DNA from: Nocardia crassostreae
Lineage (GTDB): Bacteria; Actinomycetota; Actinomycetes; Mycobacteriales; Mycobacteriaceae
Length of the DNA: 64,000 bases
Assembly (NCBI RefSeq): GCF_001613405.1
Contig: NZ_BDCH01000028.1
Coordinates: 186,001-250,000, forward strand
Reading direction: 5' to 3'
Both the position numbers and the translations under genes were made by a program. Shown in pieces: positions 17,338-26,403 of the stretch (positions are counted from its first letter, which is position 1; every line of letters begins with the position of its first letter). Below the pieces are notes generated by a model. It had not been told where the DNA came from and searched no databases. It saw only the letters and a program-made list of their open reading frames with translations.

Positions 17338-18180
17338 ATGATCTCCCAGCCAGCGCGATCCAGCACCTATTCCGGGACCATTTCCACAGTCAATGTGAAC
17401 GGTGTGCGGGCGGCCGCGGGCAAGGACAACGGTCTGCTGCACTGGCTGGCGAGCACCGAATCCGACATCGTCTGCCTCCAGGAGACTCGCGCTACCGATG
17501 AGCAAACTCGAAAGTCCTTGGCCCCGGCCCTGGATTCGGGCTGGTTCCTCAGCCATGCCGAACCGGGCGTGAAGGGCCGCGCGGGCGTCGCCATCCTGTC
17601 CCGCCGCGAACCCGACGCCGTGCGCGTCGGCATCGGCGCGGACCAGGCCGGAACCTGGTGCCCCGTGGACGAATTCGCCACCACCGGCCGCTATGTCGAA
17701 GCCTACTTCGACGATCTCACCATTGCCAGCGTCTACGTGCACACCGGTGAGGCCGACACCCCCATGCAGGACGAGAAGTACCGCTTCCTCGATGCCGTCG
17801 GCGCCCGCATGACCGCCATGACGCGCGATTTCGTCATCATGGGCGACTGGAACGTGGCGCACACCGAACTGGACATCAAGAACTGGAAGGGCAACGTCAA
17901 GAACTCCGGCTTCCTGCCCCAGGAACGCGCCTGGGTCTCCTCGATGCTCGCCGCCGGTTACTCCGACGTGGTCCGCGACCTGCACCCGGGCGTGCCCGGC
18001 CCGTACAGCTGGCACTCCTACCGCGGCCGCGCCTTCGACAACGACGCCGGGTGGCGCATCGACTACCAGCTGGCCCGCGGTGAGATCGCGGGTCGCGCCA
18101 AGCAAGCCGTGGTGGAGAAGGCCGCCACCTATGCCGAGCGCTGGTCCGACCACGCGCCGGTCTCGGTGCAGTACAAGTGA
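17338..18180 (+). CDS. xthA: exodeoxyribonuclease III (AP endonuclease)
   Basis: About 280 residues of the exonuclease III/endonuclease-exonuclease-phosphatase fold, for repair of abasic sites and 3' blocks. Landmarks: TVNVNGVRAA (N-terminal Asn), VCLQETRA (metal Glu), GDWNVAHTELD (Asp/Asn pair), SWHSYRGRAFDNDAGWRIDY and the C-terminal SDHAPV (catalytic Asp-His). An ATG four codons upstream (17326) is the alternative start. The stop overlaps the GTG of the RNase gene by 4 bp, forming a co-transcribed trio with the barstar gene. Confidence 0.92.
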   Translation: MISQPARSSTYSGTISTVNVNGVRAAAGKDNGLLHWLASTESDIVCLQETRATDEQTRKSLAPALDSGWFLSHAEPGVKGRAGVAILSRREPDAVRVGIGADQAGTWCPVDEFATTGRYVEAYFDDLTIASVYVHTGEADTPMQDEKYRFLDAVGARMTAMTRDFVIMGDWNVAHTELDIKNWKGNVKNSGFLPQERAWVSSMLAAGYSDVVRDLHPGVPGPYSWHSYRGRAFDNDAGWRIDYQLARGEIAGRAKQAVVEKAATYAERWSDHAPVSVQYK

Positions 18181-18668
18181 CGATCTCGCCGCGCGTGCGC
18201 GCCTGGCTCATGATCGGCGTGCTGGGCGCGCTGCTGGTGGTCGGGTTCCTGGCCACCCGGGGCGGTGATCAGCCCAAGGACGCGAACGGTCCACGGGCGG
18301 CGGCGACTTCGACGGTCGCGGGCAAGACCACCGCGCCCGCGGGTGGCAAGACCACCGCGCCGACCGCCGTTCCCTCGCGCGCGCCAGGGGTTCCCGATCG
18401 CGCGTATCAGACCCTGGTCGAAATCGATGCGGGCCGCTGGCCCGAATCCGCCAACGCACCGGGCACCCAGGGCGGCGAGACCTACTTCAACCGCAATCGC
18501 GCGCTGCCCGCCACCGATGCCGCCGGGAAGCGCATCACCTATCAGGAATGGGACGTCAATCCCAAGCGTCACGGCCAGGATCGGGGTGCCGAGCGCATAG
18601 TCACCGGCAGCGACGGCTCCGCGTACTACACCTCCGATCACTACGAGACCTTCACGAGGATGCACTGA
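18177..18668 (+). CDS. membrane-anchored or secreted guanyl-specific RNase (barnase/RNase Sa family)
   Basis: 163 residues. One N-terminal membrane segment (about 10-27) or uncleaved signal is followed by a Thr/Ala/Pro linker and a C-terminal microbial RNase domain of about 95 residues. The catalytic set of the family is present: Glu in TYQEWDVN (E124), Arg in GAERIVTG (R140) and His in SDHYETF (H155). The GGETYFNRN and YYTSDHY blocks match RNase Sa/barnase. GTG start overlapping the xthA stop. The next gene encodes a barstar-like inhibitor overlapping by 1 bp, the classical toxin/inhibitor order. It probably acts outside the cell or at the surface. Confidence 0.87.
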   Translation: MTISPRVRAWLMIGVLGALLVVGFLATRGGDQPKDANGPRAAATSTVAGKTTAPAGGKTTAPTAVPSRAPGVPDRAYQTLVEIDAGRWPESANAPGTQGGETYFNRNRALPATDAAGKRITYQEWDVNPKRHGQDRGAERIVTGSDGSAYYTSDHYETFTRMH

Positions 18669-19186
18669 TGACCGAGCCCATGCCGCTCTCACAGTTCCTC
18701 TCCGCGCCCAAGACCGCGGTGACCGGGCGCGGTTCCGCGGCGCGCTCCGCGGCGGCCCCGGTGCTCGGTGTCCTTCCGGTCGGCGCGGCCGAATTCTCCG
18801 GGGTCCGTGGGCAACCCCCCGACGGCTACCTCTCGCGGGAACTGCGCGGGCGCAAGATGCGCACCGACGCCGAACTGTTCGACGAGTTCGCCGCCGCCCT
18901 CCAGTTCCCGTACTACTTCGGCGCGAACAAGGACGCCTTCGACGAATGCCTGCGCGATCTGGACGAATTCGTGGGCCCCGCACGCGGATACGTGATCGTG
19001 GTGCGCAATGCGGCCCTGCTGCTGGATGATCAGCCGGGCGAGCGTGAGTGGTTCGCCGAGGCCATGACCGACTGTGCCGCCACGTGGGCGGCGCGCGGGG
19101 TGGCCTTCCGGGTCGTCTTCCAAGATGCCGTGCCGCCGGGAATCAGCGCGGTGCCACTGACTTTCGACGGGGACGCCCGGGTCTAG
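18668..19186 (+). CDS. barstar family RNase inhibitor
   Basis: 172 residues from the ATG at 18668, whose A is the last base of the upstream RNase stop. The C-terminal half is a barstar domain: RTDAELFDEFAAALQFPYYFGANKDAFDECLRDLD, where the YFG-N-x-DAFxxCLxDL pattern is the family signature and the helix carries the acid residues that block the RNase active site. The first 60 residues are an extra N-terminal part with SRELRGRKM. It presumably protects the cytoplasm from the co-encoded RNase. The stop overlaps the convergent TetR gene by 4 bp. Confidence 0.87.
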   Translation: MTEPMPLSQFLSAPKTAVTGRGSAARSAAAPVLGVLPVGAAEFSGVRGQPPDGYLSRELRGRKMRTDAELFDEFAAALQFPYYFGANKDAFDECLRDLDEFVGPARGYVIVVRNAALLLDDQPGEREWFAEAMTDCAATWAARGVAFRVVFQDAVPPGISAVPLTFDGDARV

Positions 19187-19824
19187 GACCGCCGGTAGTG
19201 CGCGGCCAGATCCTCGCCGAGCAGGACGAAGATATCGGTGGCGTGCTCCACGAGTTCGGTACGGGTCATGGGCAGTTCGCCCTGTAGCCAGGCGGTGAGC
19301 GTCTGCACCAGGCCGCCGACCAGATAGGTGGCGCGGAAGGTGATGGCCGGATCCGGGGTCTCCTCGGTCAGCCCGTAGAAGTCGATGCCCTCGGCGGCAA
19401 CGAGATTCGCGAACGCCTGAATGGTGTGCACGGTGCGGGTGTGCAGTTCGGGGGTGGCCGAGCTGACCAGCAGCGCCACCCGGGCCTTGCGGGGATCGTC
19501 GGTGAGTACGCCGATGCCCGCGGCAATGGCCGCGTGCGCCTTGTCGCGCGTGGTGTCGGGCGCGGTGTGCAGGGCGGCCAGCAGCGCGCCCGCGAGTTCC
19601 TCGGCGAGCGAGTCGAACAGCGCGGAGATGACGGCATCGCGGCCGTCGAAGTTCTCGTAGTAGTAGCGCTCGTTCAGACCGGCCCCCGCGCACAGCGCCG
19701 AGACGGTGAGTTTGTCGATGCCCTGGCTGCCGAGTATGTCGAGCGCGGCCTCGAGCAGGGCGGCGCGGCGCTGGGCGCGGCGTTCCTCCGCGGAAACGCC
19801 GCCGTAGGTCCGTTGGCCGGTCAC
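19183..19824 (-). CDS. TetR/AcrR family transcriptional regulator
   Basis: 213 residues. HTH domain: RRAALLEAALDILGSQGIDKL, TVSALCAGAGLNERYYYENF, DGRDAVISALF. The variant recognition helix LNERYYYENF is typical of an actinobacterial TetR subgroup. The ligand-binding domain is helical and includes ITFRATYLVGGLVQTLTAWL. Divergent from the MpaB-like gene with an imperfect inverted repeat between them, so it probably controls that gene and itself. Confidence 0.9.
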   Translation of the reverse strand: MTGQRTYGGVSAEERRAQRRAALLEAALDILGSQGIDKLTVSALCAGAGLNERYYYENFDGRDAVISALFDSLAEELAGALLAALHTAPDTTRDKAHAAIAAGIGVLTDDPRKARVALLVSSATPELHTRTVHTIQAFANLVAAEGIDFYGLTEETPDPAITFRATYLVGGLVQTLTAWLQGELPMTRTELVEHATDIFVLLGEDLAAHYRRS

Positions 19825-19849
19825 GACTCGATTCTGGCACGGTCGCGAT

Positions 19850-19871
19850 TCTGGTAGAGCCTCTTGCCAGA
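19850..19871. promoter_or_regulatory. imperfect inverted repeat between tetR and mpaB-like gene
   Basis: TCTGGTAGAG (19850-19859) faces CTCTTGCCAGA (19861-19871); the arms pair with a one-base bulge. GATTCTGG also occurs 20 bp upstream as a direct repeat. A plausible TetR operator. Confidence 0.45.
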
Positions 19872-19940
19872 TGAGTCGAAGTGAGGGACCCTGATGTCAG
19901 ATGTGGTGCTCCGCGTCACAACCAGCGTGAGGAGGCAACG

Positions 19941-20885
19941 ATGCCTGCACAGTCGGCCGCGCCCGGATACTTCTCCGACGATTCGATGATCAGGCGCGTC
20001 ATGCGCAAACGGGCGGTGGGACTCACCTACGGACAGCGCGCGCTGGTGATCGGGGCCGTGCATCCGCTGCTCTACGTGGGCACCGCGGAGAACACCAACC
20101 ACCGGACCACGCCCTACACCCGCCTCGCCCTCACCGGCAGGCTGTTCGAGGCGGTTTCGCTGGGCACCAAGGCCGAAGCCGATCGCGCCATCGCCTTCAC
20201 CCAGAAGCGGCACGCCCCGGTGAACGGCGCGCTGCCCGAGGACGCGGGCGCGCATCATCCGGCGGGCACCCGCTACTCCGCCCGCGATCCGCACCTCATG
20301 TTCATGACCATGGCCTTCACCTTCGACTCCGCCGAGGTCATGCACGATCTGCTGGTCCGCAAGCTCACCCCCGGCGAGCGCGAGAGCCTCTACCACGATT
20401 ACGTGCGCTGGGCCGAGCTGTTCGGCATGCCCCGCGAGGCCGCGCCCAGCACCTACGCGAAGTTCCGCCGCGACTACGACGCCTATCTCGCCTCCGACGA
20501 GGTCTTCCTCACCGACGAGGCCAAACTGGTCGGCTCCTATCTTATGGGCCAGCGCGTCGCCAACCCGCTGCCCATGCCGTTCCAGCAGGCCTTCGGCGGT
20601 TTCGCGCTGCTGGTCCAGGGCAGTCTCCCGGCCCGCATCCGCGCCATGTACGACCTGCGCTGGGGCATTCGCGAGGAGGTCGCTCACCGCGGCCTGGCCC
20701 AGGCCATCCGCACCGCGCACATTGCCCCGCCGCTGGTCCCGTCCCCGCTGCGCCGCACCCTGGCCGGTCCCAGCCGCCCGATGTACCGCCTGCTGACCCG
20801 TCGCGAGCAGCAGCTGGTGAGCGCCGGGCGGGCCAGTATGCCGGGGGTGGATCCGCGCAACTGGGTGGCGCGAAATTCCGCTTGA
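19941..20885 (+). CDS. MpaB-like oxygenase (DUF2236 family)
   Basis: 314 residues from the ATG at 19941, preceded by a strong GAGGAGG. The DUF2236/ER-bound oxygenase MpaB family pattern is seen: DSMIRRVMRKRAVGLTYGQRALVIGAVHPLLY near the N-terminus, FTQKRHAPVNG, a DPHLMFMTMAFTFDSA block and a helical C-terminus with LLTRREQQLVSAGRASM. Fungal MpaB cleaves a farnesyl chain oxidatively, and a bacterial relative (latex-clearing protein) cleaves rubber. These proteins bind heme or iron through conserved His. Probably regulated by the divergent TetR. Substrate unknown. Confidence 0.8.
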   Translation: MPAQSAAPGYFSDDSMIRRVMRKRAVGLTYGQRALVIGAVHPLLYVGTAENTNHRTTPYTRLALTGRLFEAVSLGTKAEADRAIAFTQKRHAPVNGALPEDAGAHHPAGTRYSARDPHLMFMTMAFTFDSAEVMHDLLVRKLTPGERESLYHDYVRWAELFGMPREAAPSTYAKFRRDYDAYLASDEVFLTDEAKLVGSYLMGQRVANPLPMPFQQAFGGFALLVQGSLPARIRAMYDLRWGIREEVAHRGLAQAIRTAHIAPPLVPSPLRRTLAGPSRPMYRLLTRREQQLVSAGRASMPGVDPRNWVARNSA

Positions 20886-20906
20886 TGGCCATGGGAAGAT
20901 CGGGGT

Positions 20907-21932
20907 ATGTCCAGTCCTGAACCCACCGGTGAGCGCAAGCAGCGGGTCCTGTCCGGGATCCAGCCGACCAGTGATTCCTTCCACCTCGGCAACTACCTTG
21001 GCGCCGTGCAGTATTGGGTGGGTCTGCAGGAGGACTACGACGCCTTCTACTTCATCCCGGATATGCACGCCATCACGGTGCCGCAGGATCCCAAGCAGCT
21101 GCGCACGCGCACCAAGGTCGCGGCCGCCCAGCTGCTGGCCGTGGGCGTCGACCCCAAGAAGTCGACCATGTTCGTGCAGTCCCAGGTGCCCGAGCACGCC
21201 GAGCTGACCTGGGTGTTGCAGTGCATCACCGGTTTCGGCGAGGCCAGCCGGATGACCCAGTTCAAGGACAAGTCGGTCAAGCAGGGCGCGGACAACGCGA
21301 CCGTCGGCCTGTTCACCTATCCGATGCTCATGGCCGCCGACATCCTGCTCTACCGGCCCCAACTGGTGCCGGTCGGCGAGGATCAGCGCCAGCATCTGGA
21401 GCTGACCCGAAACCTGGCGCAGCGCTTCAACACTCGGTTCAAGAAGACCTTCGTGGTGCCGGAGGCGCATATCGTCACCGGCACCGCCAAGATCTACGAC
21501 CTGCAGGATCCGACCTCCAAGATGAGCAAGTCGGCCAGCTCCGACGCCGGTCTGCTCAATCTGCTCGACGATCCCAAGGTCTCGGCCAAGAAGATCCGTT
21601 CCGCCGTCACCGATACCGAACGCGAGATCCGCTACGACCCGGAGACCAAGCCGGGGGTGAGCAATCTGCTGGTCATCCTGAGCGAGCTCACCGAGACCCC
21701 GATCGTCAGCCTGGAGCAGAGCTATCAGGGCAAGGGCTATGGCGATCTCAAGGCCGACACCGCCGACGCGCTGGTCGAATTTGTCACCCCGCTGCAGGCG
21801 AAGGCGACAGAGTATATGTCCGACCAGGGCGAACTCGACCGCATCCTCGCCGCAGGCGCGGAGCGGGCGCGGGAGGTCGCCGGTAAGACTCTCGCGCAGG
21901 TGTACGACCGGGTGGGCTTCCTGCCCCGCTGA
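20907..21932 (+). CDS. trpS: tryptophanyl-tRNA synthetase
   Basis: 341 residues, a normal length for class Ic TrpRS. The HIGH-equivalent is FHLGNY (residues 26-30) following the substrate loop SGIQPTSDS. The KMSKS loop is intact as SKMSKSASS (about residue 205). MLMAADILLYRP and VGEDQRQHLELTRNLAQRFN are conserved blocks of the active site. Charges tRNA-Trp with tryptophan. Followed by the yihY-family gene, the same pairing as Rv3336c-Rv3335c in M. tuberculosis (recalled). Confidence 0.96.
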   Translation: MSSPEPTGERKQRVLSGIQPTSDSFHLGNYLGAVQYWVGLQEDYDAFYFIPDMHAITVPQDPKQLRTRTKVAAAQLLAVGVDPKKSTMFVQSQVPEHAELTWVLQCITGFGEASRMTQFKDKSVKQGADNATVGLFTYPMLMAADILLYRPQLVPVGEDQRQHLELTRNLAQRFNTRFKKTFVVPEAHIVTGTAKIYDLQDPTSKMSKSASSDAGLLNLLDDPKVSAKKIRSAVTDTEREIRYDPETKPGVSNLLVILSELTETPIVSLEQSYQGKGYGDLKADTADALVEFVTPLQAKATEYMSDQGELDRILAAGAERAREVAGKTLAQVYDRVGFLPR

Positions 21933-21969
21933 TCCGGTCCGCCGCGCGTGGCGGTGGCGGAGGTGGGCG

Positions 21970-22998
21970 GTGTTCGGCAAGGTCGTCGATTCGGTCAAGG
22001 CCTGGATCGAGCGTGAGGTACGCAAGCGGCACTGGCTCGACCATGCGGTGCGCGCGGCGGGCAGATATCAGCGGCAGCGCGGCGACTATTACGCCGCGGG
22101 GATCACGTATTTCACGGTGCTGTCGCTGTTTCCGCTGCTGATGGTGGGCTTCTCGGTGGCGGGTTTCGTGCTGTCCCGCAATCCGGATCTGCTCACCGAG
22201 ATGCAGGCCAAGATCGTGGAGAACATTCCGGGCGCGGCGGGGGAGCAGATCAATGATCTGATCAATCAGGCGGTGGGCTCGCGCACCAGCGTGGGTGTGA
22301 TCGGTCTGGTGGTCGCCGCGTACGCCGGGCTCGGATGGATCGCGAATCTGCGGGCCGCGCTCACCGAGCAGTGGGGACAGCAGGCGCCCGAACGCAATTG
22401 GGTGCTGAACAAGCTCTCCGATCTGGGCCGCCTGCTGGGCCTGTTCCTGGCCATCGCGCTCTCCATCGGATTCTCGGTGGTGGCCTCCAGCGGCCTGCTC
22501 GAGCGGGTGCTGGGCTGGTTCGGAATTCACGATTCGCCGCCGCTCACCGTGCTGCTGACGCTGGTGTCGCTGCTGCTCGCCCTGTCGGCGAACTGGGCGG
22601 TGCTCACCTACATCATCGCGCGCATGCCGCGATTTCCGGTGACGCTGCGCAGTGCGGCCAAGGCGGCGCTCATGGCGGCCGTGGCCTTCGAGGCCTTCAA
22701 ACAGCTGGCCTCGCTGGTGCTGCGGGCGGTGATCACCAGTCCGGCCGGTGTGGCCTTCGGCCCGATCATCGGCCTCATGGTGTTCAGCTACATCACCGCG
22801 CGTATCATCCTGTTGGCCACGGCCTGGGCGGCCACGGCGACGGAAAACGAAGTGGCGGCGGATATCCCGGTGCCCGGCCCGGCCGTGATCGAGCCCCGGG
22901 TGCAGGGCGCGGGACTCTCGGCCGGGGCGGGGGCGGCGCTGTTTGGCGCCGGAGCCGTTGCCGCGGGCGTGCTTTCGGCGTGGCGCCGCCGTCGCTGA
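21970..22998 (+). CDS. YihY/virulence factor BrkB family membrane protein
   Basis: 342 residues from a GTG at 21970, preceded by GGAGGTGGG. About six membrane segments from residue 38 to 300. The family signature is visible in RGDYYAAGITYFTVLSLFPLLMVGF near the N-terminus and in YIIARMPR..LRSAAKAALMAAVAFEAFKQL. The C-terminal cytoplasmic tail ends in a basic WRRRR. Function in the family is not settled (once called RNase BN; proposed transport or envelope role). Ends one base before the convergent GlpQ gene. Confidence 0.9.
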   Translation: MFGKVVDSVKAWIEREVRKRHWLDHAVRAAGRYQRQRGDYYAAGITYFTVLSLFPLLMVGFSVAGFVLSRNPDLLTEMQAKIVENIPGAAGEQINDLINQAVGSRTSVGVIGLVVAAYAGLGWIANLRAALTEQWGQQAPERNWVLNKLSDLGRLLGLFLAIALSIGFSVVASSGLLERVLGWFGIHDSPPLTVLLTLVSLLLALSANWAVLTYIIARMPRFPVTLRSAAKAALMAAVAFEAFKQLASLVLRAVITSPAGVAFGPIIGLMVFSYITARIILLATAWAATATENEVAADIPVPGPAVIEPRVQGAGLSAGAGAALFGAGAVAAGVLSAWRRRR

Positions 22999-22999
22999 C

Positions 23000-24013
23000 T
23001 CAGCGCGCCGGATAGGTCGGCGGCAGCGGCATGCCGCGATCGGCCAGCACCTCGCGCAGCTGATCCGGGTAGTCGGTGATGATGCCGTCCACGCCCTTGT
23101 CGATCAGCATGTTCATGGCGGCGGTGTCATTGACCGTCCAGGGCACGATCAGCATGCCGTTCGCATGCGCCTCCTGCACCATCCAGGTGGTGACCACCGG
23201 GACGTTCATGGTCCCGCTCGGCGGCAGCGCGTAGATGGGTGAAAGTGCCTTGGCCCCGATGGATTTCGCGGCCTTCACCAGACTGCCGCCGTACTCGAGC
23301 AGATTCAGCCCGCCCAGCCACGGCGAAAACGGGTACACCTTGGTCGGTTCGGTCAGCGCGTACAGCGGCAGGCTCGGATCGACGCGGCGCATGACCATGA
23401 GCGCGCCCCAGTCGAAACTCTGGATGACGGCGCGATCGGCCATGTTCGCGCGCCGGATCTTGCTCGCCACCCGCTTGGCGAACACCTCCCGTGAGGCGGT
23501 CTCCCGCCCCTCCGGATCGGTCTTGAGCTCGATACTGAACTTCACCGTCTGCGCCCCGTGCGATCCGGCGAGCGCGAACACTTCCTCCAGCGTCGGCATC
23601 TTGGCGCCGGGCGCGGTGCGCTGCCCCGGGAAGTTGCCCTGTGCCTTGAACCCGCAGTCGAGCGTCCGCACCTGCGCGAAAGTCAGGTCCTCGACCCGCT
23701 TTCCGACGTACGGGTACTGCGGATCACCCGGTGTGACCGGTCCGGTGTCCACGCAGGTGGCATTGCTGATGGTGGCATCGTGCCCGATGACGTCGCGGCC
23801 GTCGGCGGTGATCTGGATATCCAGTTCCAGGGTGCTCACCCCGAGCTCCAGGGCATTCGCGAATGCCGGGAGCGTGTTCTCGACCACCAGCCCGCGCCCG
23901 CCGCGATGCGCTTGCAGATCGAATTCCGTTGCGGGCGCGGCGACGGCCTCGGGCGAGGTGAGCATGGTCGTCGCGGCGAGCGCGGCGGCCAGGGCGATCA
24001 GAGACTTCTTCAC
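23000..24013 (-). CDS. secreted glycerophosphodiester phosphodiesterase (GlpQ-like)
   Basis: 337 residues with a Sec signal peptide (KKSLIALAAALAATTMLTSPEAVA, cleavage near residue 26). The GDPD fold is shown by LQAHRGGRGLVVENTLPAF (catalytic His and the Glu-Asn pair), STLELDIQITADGRDVIGHDATI (metal Glu/Asp and second His), and SIELKTD and the C-terminal VVTTWMVQEA/VDGIITDYPD blocks. Hydrolyses glycerophosphodiesters to glycerol 3-phosphate plus alcohol, presumably outside the membrane. Ends against yihY. Confidence 0.92.
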   Translation of the reverse strand: MKKSLIALAAALAATTMLTSPEAVAAPATEFDLQAHRGGRGLVVENTLPAFANALELGVSTLELDIQITADGRDVIGHDATISNATCVDTGPVTPGDPQYPYVGKRVEDLTFAQVRTLDCGFKAQGNFPGQRTAPGAKMPTLEEVFALAGSHGAQTVKFSIELKTDPEGRETASREVFAKRVASKIRRANMADRAVIQSFDWGALMVMRRVDPSLPLYALTEPTKVYPFSPWLGGLNLLEYGGSLVKAAKSIGAKALSPIYALPPSGTMNVPVVTTWMVQEAHANGMLIVPWTVNDTAAMNMLIDKGVDGIITDYPDQLREVLADRGMPLPPTYPAR

Positions 24014-24103
24014 CGGTGGGGAAACTCCTGTTGTCGGGAAACCGGTGACAAGATCACCATGCTAGACGGTCGCATACAACCGATTCCAGGTAAAGACTGT
24101 GCA

Positions 24104-25444
24104 TCAACGCGGTCGGGTCAGGCGATGGGCTCCGGCCAGTAGAACCAGTACGAGGATCACGGCGCCGACGATCAGCGTGACTTGCAGGTCATTGCGGTTC
24201 GAGCCGGGCTGGTCGCCGCCGTCGTCACCGGCCAGCGGCGGAGTGGCCAGTGCCCCAGTCGAATCCGCGGCCTTGGTATCGGTCTCGCCATCGGGCAGCG
24301 TGCCCACGCTCGCGGCGCCGGGCAGCGCGAAACCGTAGTCGAGGAGTTTGGCGGCCTGCTCCCACGGCCGCAGCGGCTGCACCTCGGCCTTGAGCAGGGT
24401 GACCACCAGGCGATGGCCATTGCGTTCGGCCGCGGCCACGAAGGTCTGGCGGGAATCGTCGGTGAAACCGGTCTTGCCGCCGAGCGCGCCCTCGTAGTTG
24501 TAGAGCAGGTGATTGTCATTGCCGATGGGGTACCCGGGGCGGTCCTCGTCGCCGGGAATCCTGGGATCGGCCGGATAACCCGGGAAGTCGACCTGTTCGG
24601 TGTGAATGAGCTCGGCGAACAGCGGAATGCTCATGGCATCGCGGAACAGCACCGACAGGTCGTAGGCGGAGGTGCTCATGCCCGGGCCGTCCAGACCCGA
24701 CGGCGTGGCGGCGCGAGTATCCAAGGCCTGCAACTGTTTCGCGCGCGCGTTCATCTTGGCGACGGTGGCGTCGTCGCCGCCCAGCTGGGCGGCGATGGCA
24801 TGGGCGGCGTCATTGCCCGAGGCCATGATGAGCGCCTGGAACAGCTGCCGGTTGGTTTACTGCCCGCCCGGCCCGATGCCGACGCGGGTGCCGTCGACAT
24901 TCGCGTCCTCCTGGGTGCCGACGACCACCTTGTTCAGGTCGAGCGAGCGCAGGCCGACCGCGGCCAGCAGCACCTTGATGGTGGAGGCCGGGCGATAGCG
25001 CCCGTGCGGATCCTTGGCGGCCAGCACCTTTCCGGTATCGAGATCCGAGACCATCCAGGCGGTGGCCGAGATCCCCTCCGGGACCGCCGGTGCGCCCGCG
25101 GGCAACACGAGACCGCAGCCGCCGAGCTGCTTTCCGCCGATGGGGGCGGCCGGAACCGGCAGGGCCGAGGGCGCGGACTTCCCCGGCTCGGGCACCTCGG
25201 AGGTGTCGACCGGCGGCGGGGGAGTGCTCTTGTGCGGGCAGTTGTCGGTATTGGGGGTCGTGAACGGCGTTGTGCTGGTGGGCGGTTGCGCCATCGCACC
25301 CGGTAGCGGCGCGAACGCCAGCCCGGCGCCCGCGGTGAGCCCCGCCGCGAGCAGGGCGGCGGCGCCGAGACAGGCGCGGGGGCGGCGTCGGCCGACGGGT
25401 CGGCCCGGACTGGATTCGTGGCGCGAAAGCCTGCGGATGCTCAT
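24104..25444 (-). pseudogene. D-alanyl-D-alanine carboxypeptidase (DacB-type) with internal ochre codon
   Basis: Reading from the ATG at 25444: a Tat/Sec-like signal (RRRPRACLGAAALLAAGLTAGAGLAFA), a Pro/Thr region, then an S11 peptidase domain with the SxxK motif STIK (S154-K157). A TAA at 24857-24859 interrupts at codon 196, after GIGPGGQ. The same frame continues TNRQLFQALIMASGNDAA (SxN = SGN), then GALGGKTGFT (KTG) and a C-terminal membrane anchor to 24104. In the family Tyr (GG-x-Y-TNR) occupies the stop position, so TAC to TAA is the simplest change. The penicillin-binding fold needs all three motifs, so neither half should work. Could also be a sequencing error. Confidence 0.85.
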
Positions 25445-25523
25445 CGATTCAGAGCTTAAGCGGTGGCCCCCGACCTCGCGTCGCAGGTCAGGGGCGTCGG
25501 ACGGAAAAGTTCCGGAGCTGGGA

Positions 25524-26195
25524 CTATGCCGTGTTCGTGGCGACGGGGCAGCCGTGCGCCAGCGGGCCGAGCAGCTTGTTGTTGTCGTAGAAGTGCTCGA
25601 GTTCGAGGATGCGCAGATCCTCGCTGACCTTTGCAATGGTGATGCCGGTCATCTCGATGGTCTCGCCGGTGGGCTGATGACCTCGGTACTCACCGGTGTA
25701 CTTGCCCCAGTGCCGCCATTTGAAGGTGACGGTGGGCGGTCCGGCCAGCACCTCCAGGACCTCCCAGAAGAAGCCGCCCGGGAAGGCGGTGTGGAAGATG
25801 TCGTGCGAGGACTCGAAGGTCTCGCCCGCCACGTCGTAGAAGGGGTTCTCGCCGATCAGGATGTTGTACGAGCCGATGCGGGCGAACTCCTCGGCATCCT
25901 GCCACGGGCCGCCGTTGACACGGCCGCGGTAGTGCTCGGCCACCAGGGAGACCCATTTCGCCGGGTCCTTCTTGTGCGAGACCTCCATTTCGAAGACCTT
26001 CACGAGCTCTTCGACAATGTGCTCGAGCGAATCGGGAGCGTGGTCGGTGGTGCGCTCGGCGGGCATCACCGTCTTGCTCAGATGGTATTCGGGGGCCTCT
26101 GCTCGCCAGTCTTCCGGTGCGGCAGCGGCGATTACGGCATCGCGTCCTTGCAGATGCAAGGGAGCCTGAGCGGGTTCTGTTGCTTGGTCGGTCAT
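25524..26195 (-). CDS. SnoaL-like/nuclear-transport-factor-2 fold protein
   Basis: 223 residues. The central part (LEHIVEELVKVFEMEVSHKKDPAKW...RIGSYNILIGENPFYD..GETFESSHDIFHTAFPGGFFWEVLEVLAGPPTVTFKWRHWGKYTGEYRGHQPTGE) resembles the SnoaL/ester-cyclase NTF2-like fold. That fold is used by polyketide cyclases and by many uncharacterised actinobacterial proteins. No catalytic set could be assigned. The gene is divergent from the MFS exporter at 26404 across 208 bp. Function unknown. Confidence 0.75.
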   Translation of the reverse strand: MTDQATEPAQAPLHLQGRDAVIAAAAPEDWRAEAPEYHLSKTVMPAERTTDHAPDSLEHIVEELVKVFEMEVSHKKDPAKWVSLVAEHYRGRVNGGPWQDAEEFARIGSYNILIGENPFYDVAGETFESSHDIFHTAFPGGFFWEVLEVLAGPPTVTFKWRHWGKYTGEYRGHQPTGETIEMTGITIAKVSEDLRILELEHFYDNNKLLGPLAHGCPVATNTA

Positions 26196-26337
26196 TTAGA
26201 GCCTCAGTTGTCCAGACCTGTTGTGGTATACGCGAATTCGAGCGGATCGGATGAAGCTAGCAGCTGCCCGGCGCGCTGTCGCGGCATCCGTGCCGCCCTA
26301 CCGAGTACTACCTGTATGAACCATGACGTGACATTGT

Positions 26338-26372
26338 TTGACAGCTGGTATCAAATGAGAGATGCTCTCATT
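26338..26372 (+). promoter_or_regulatory. -35 box and palindromic operator of the MFS exporter
   Basis: TTGACA at 26338-26343 is a good -35 element. The inverted repeat AATGAGAG-3nt-CTCTCATT (26354-26372, perfect 8-bp arms) covers the position of the -10, 32 bp before the ATG at 26404. A repressor here would block transcription. The TetR encoded at the 3' end of the exporter gene is the obvious candidate. Confidence 0.65.
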
Positions 26373-26403
26373 ATCAAGTCACTTTCAATTGATTGGAGCA
26401 GTC

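Noticed and set aside
19821..22025. Very long open frame on the strand opposite trpS and the MpaB-like gene
   Set aside because: High GC makes long antisense frames common. The plus strand carries clear conserved proteins, and the antisense product is a low-complexity His/Gly/Arg-rich string with no recognisable domain. The same reasoning removes the long antisense frames at 2255-4840, 8401-10626 and 55808-59182.
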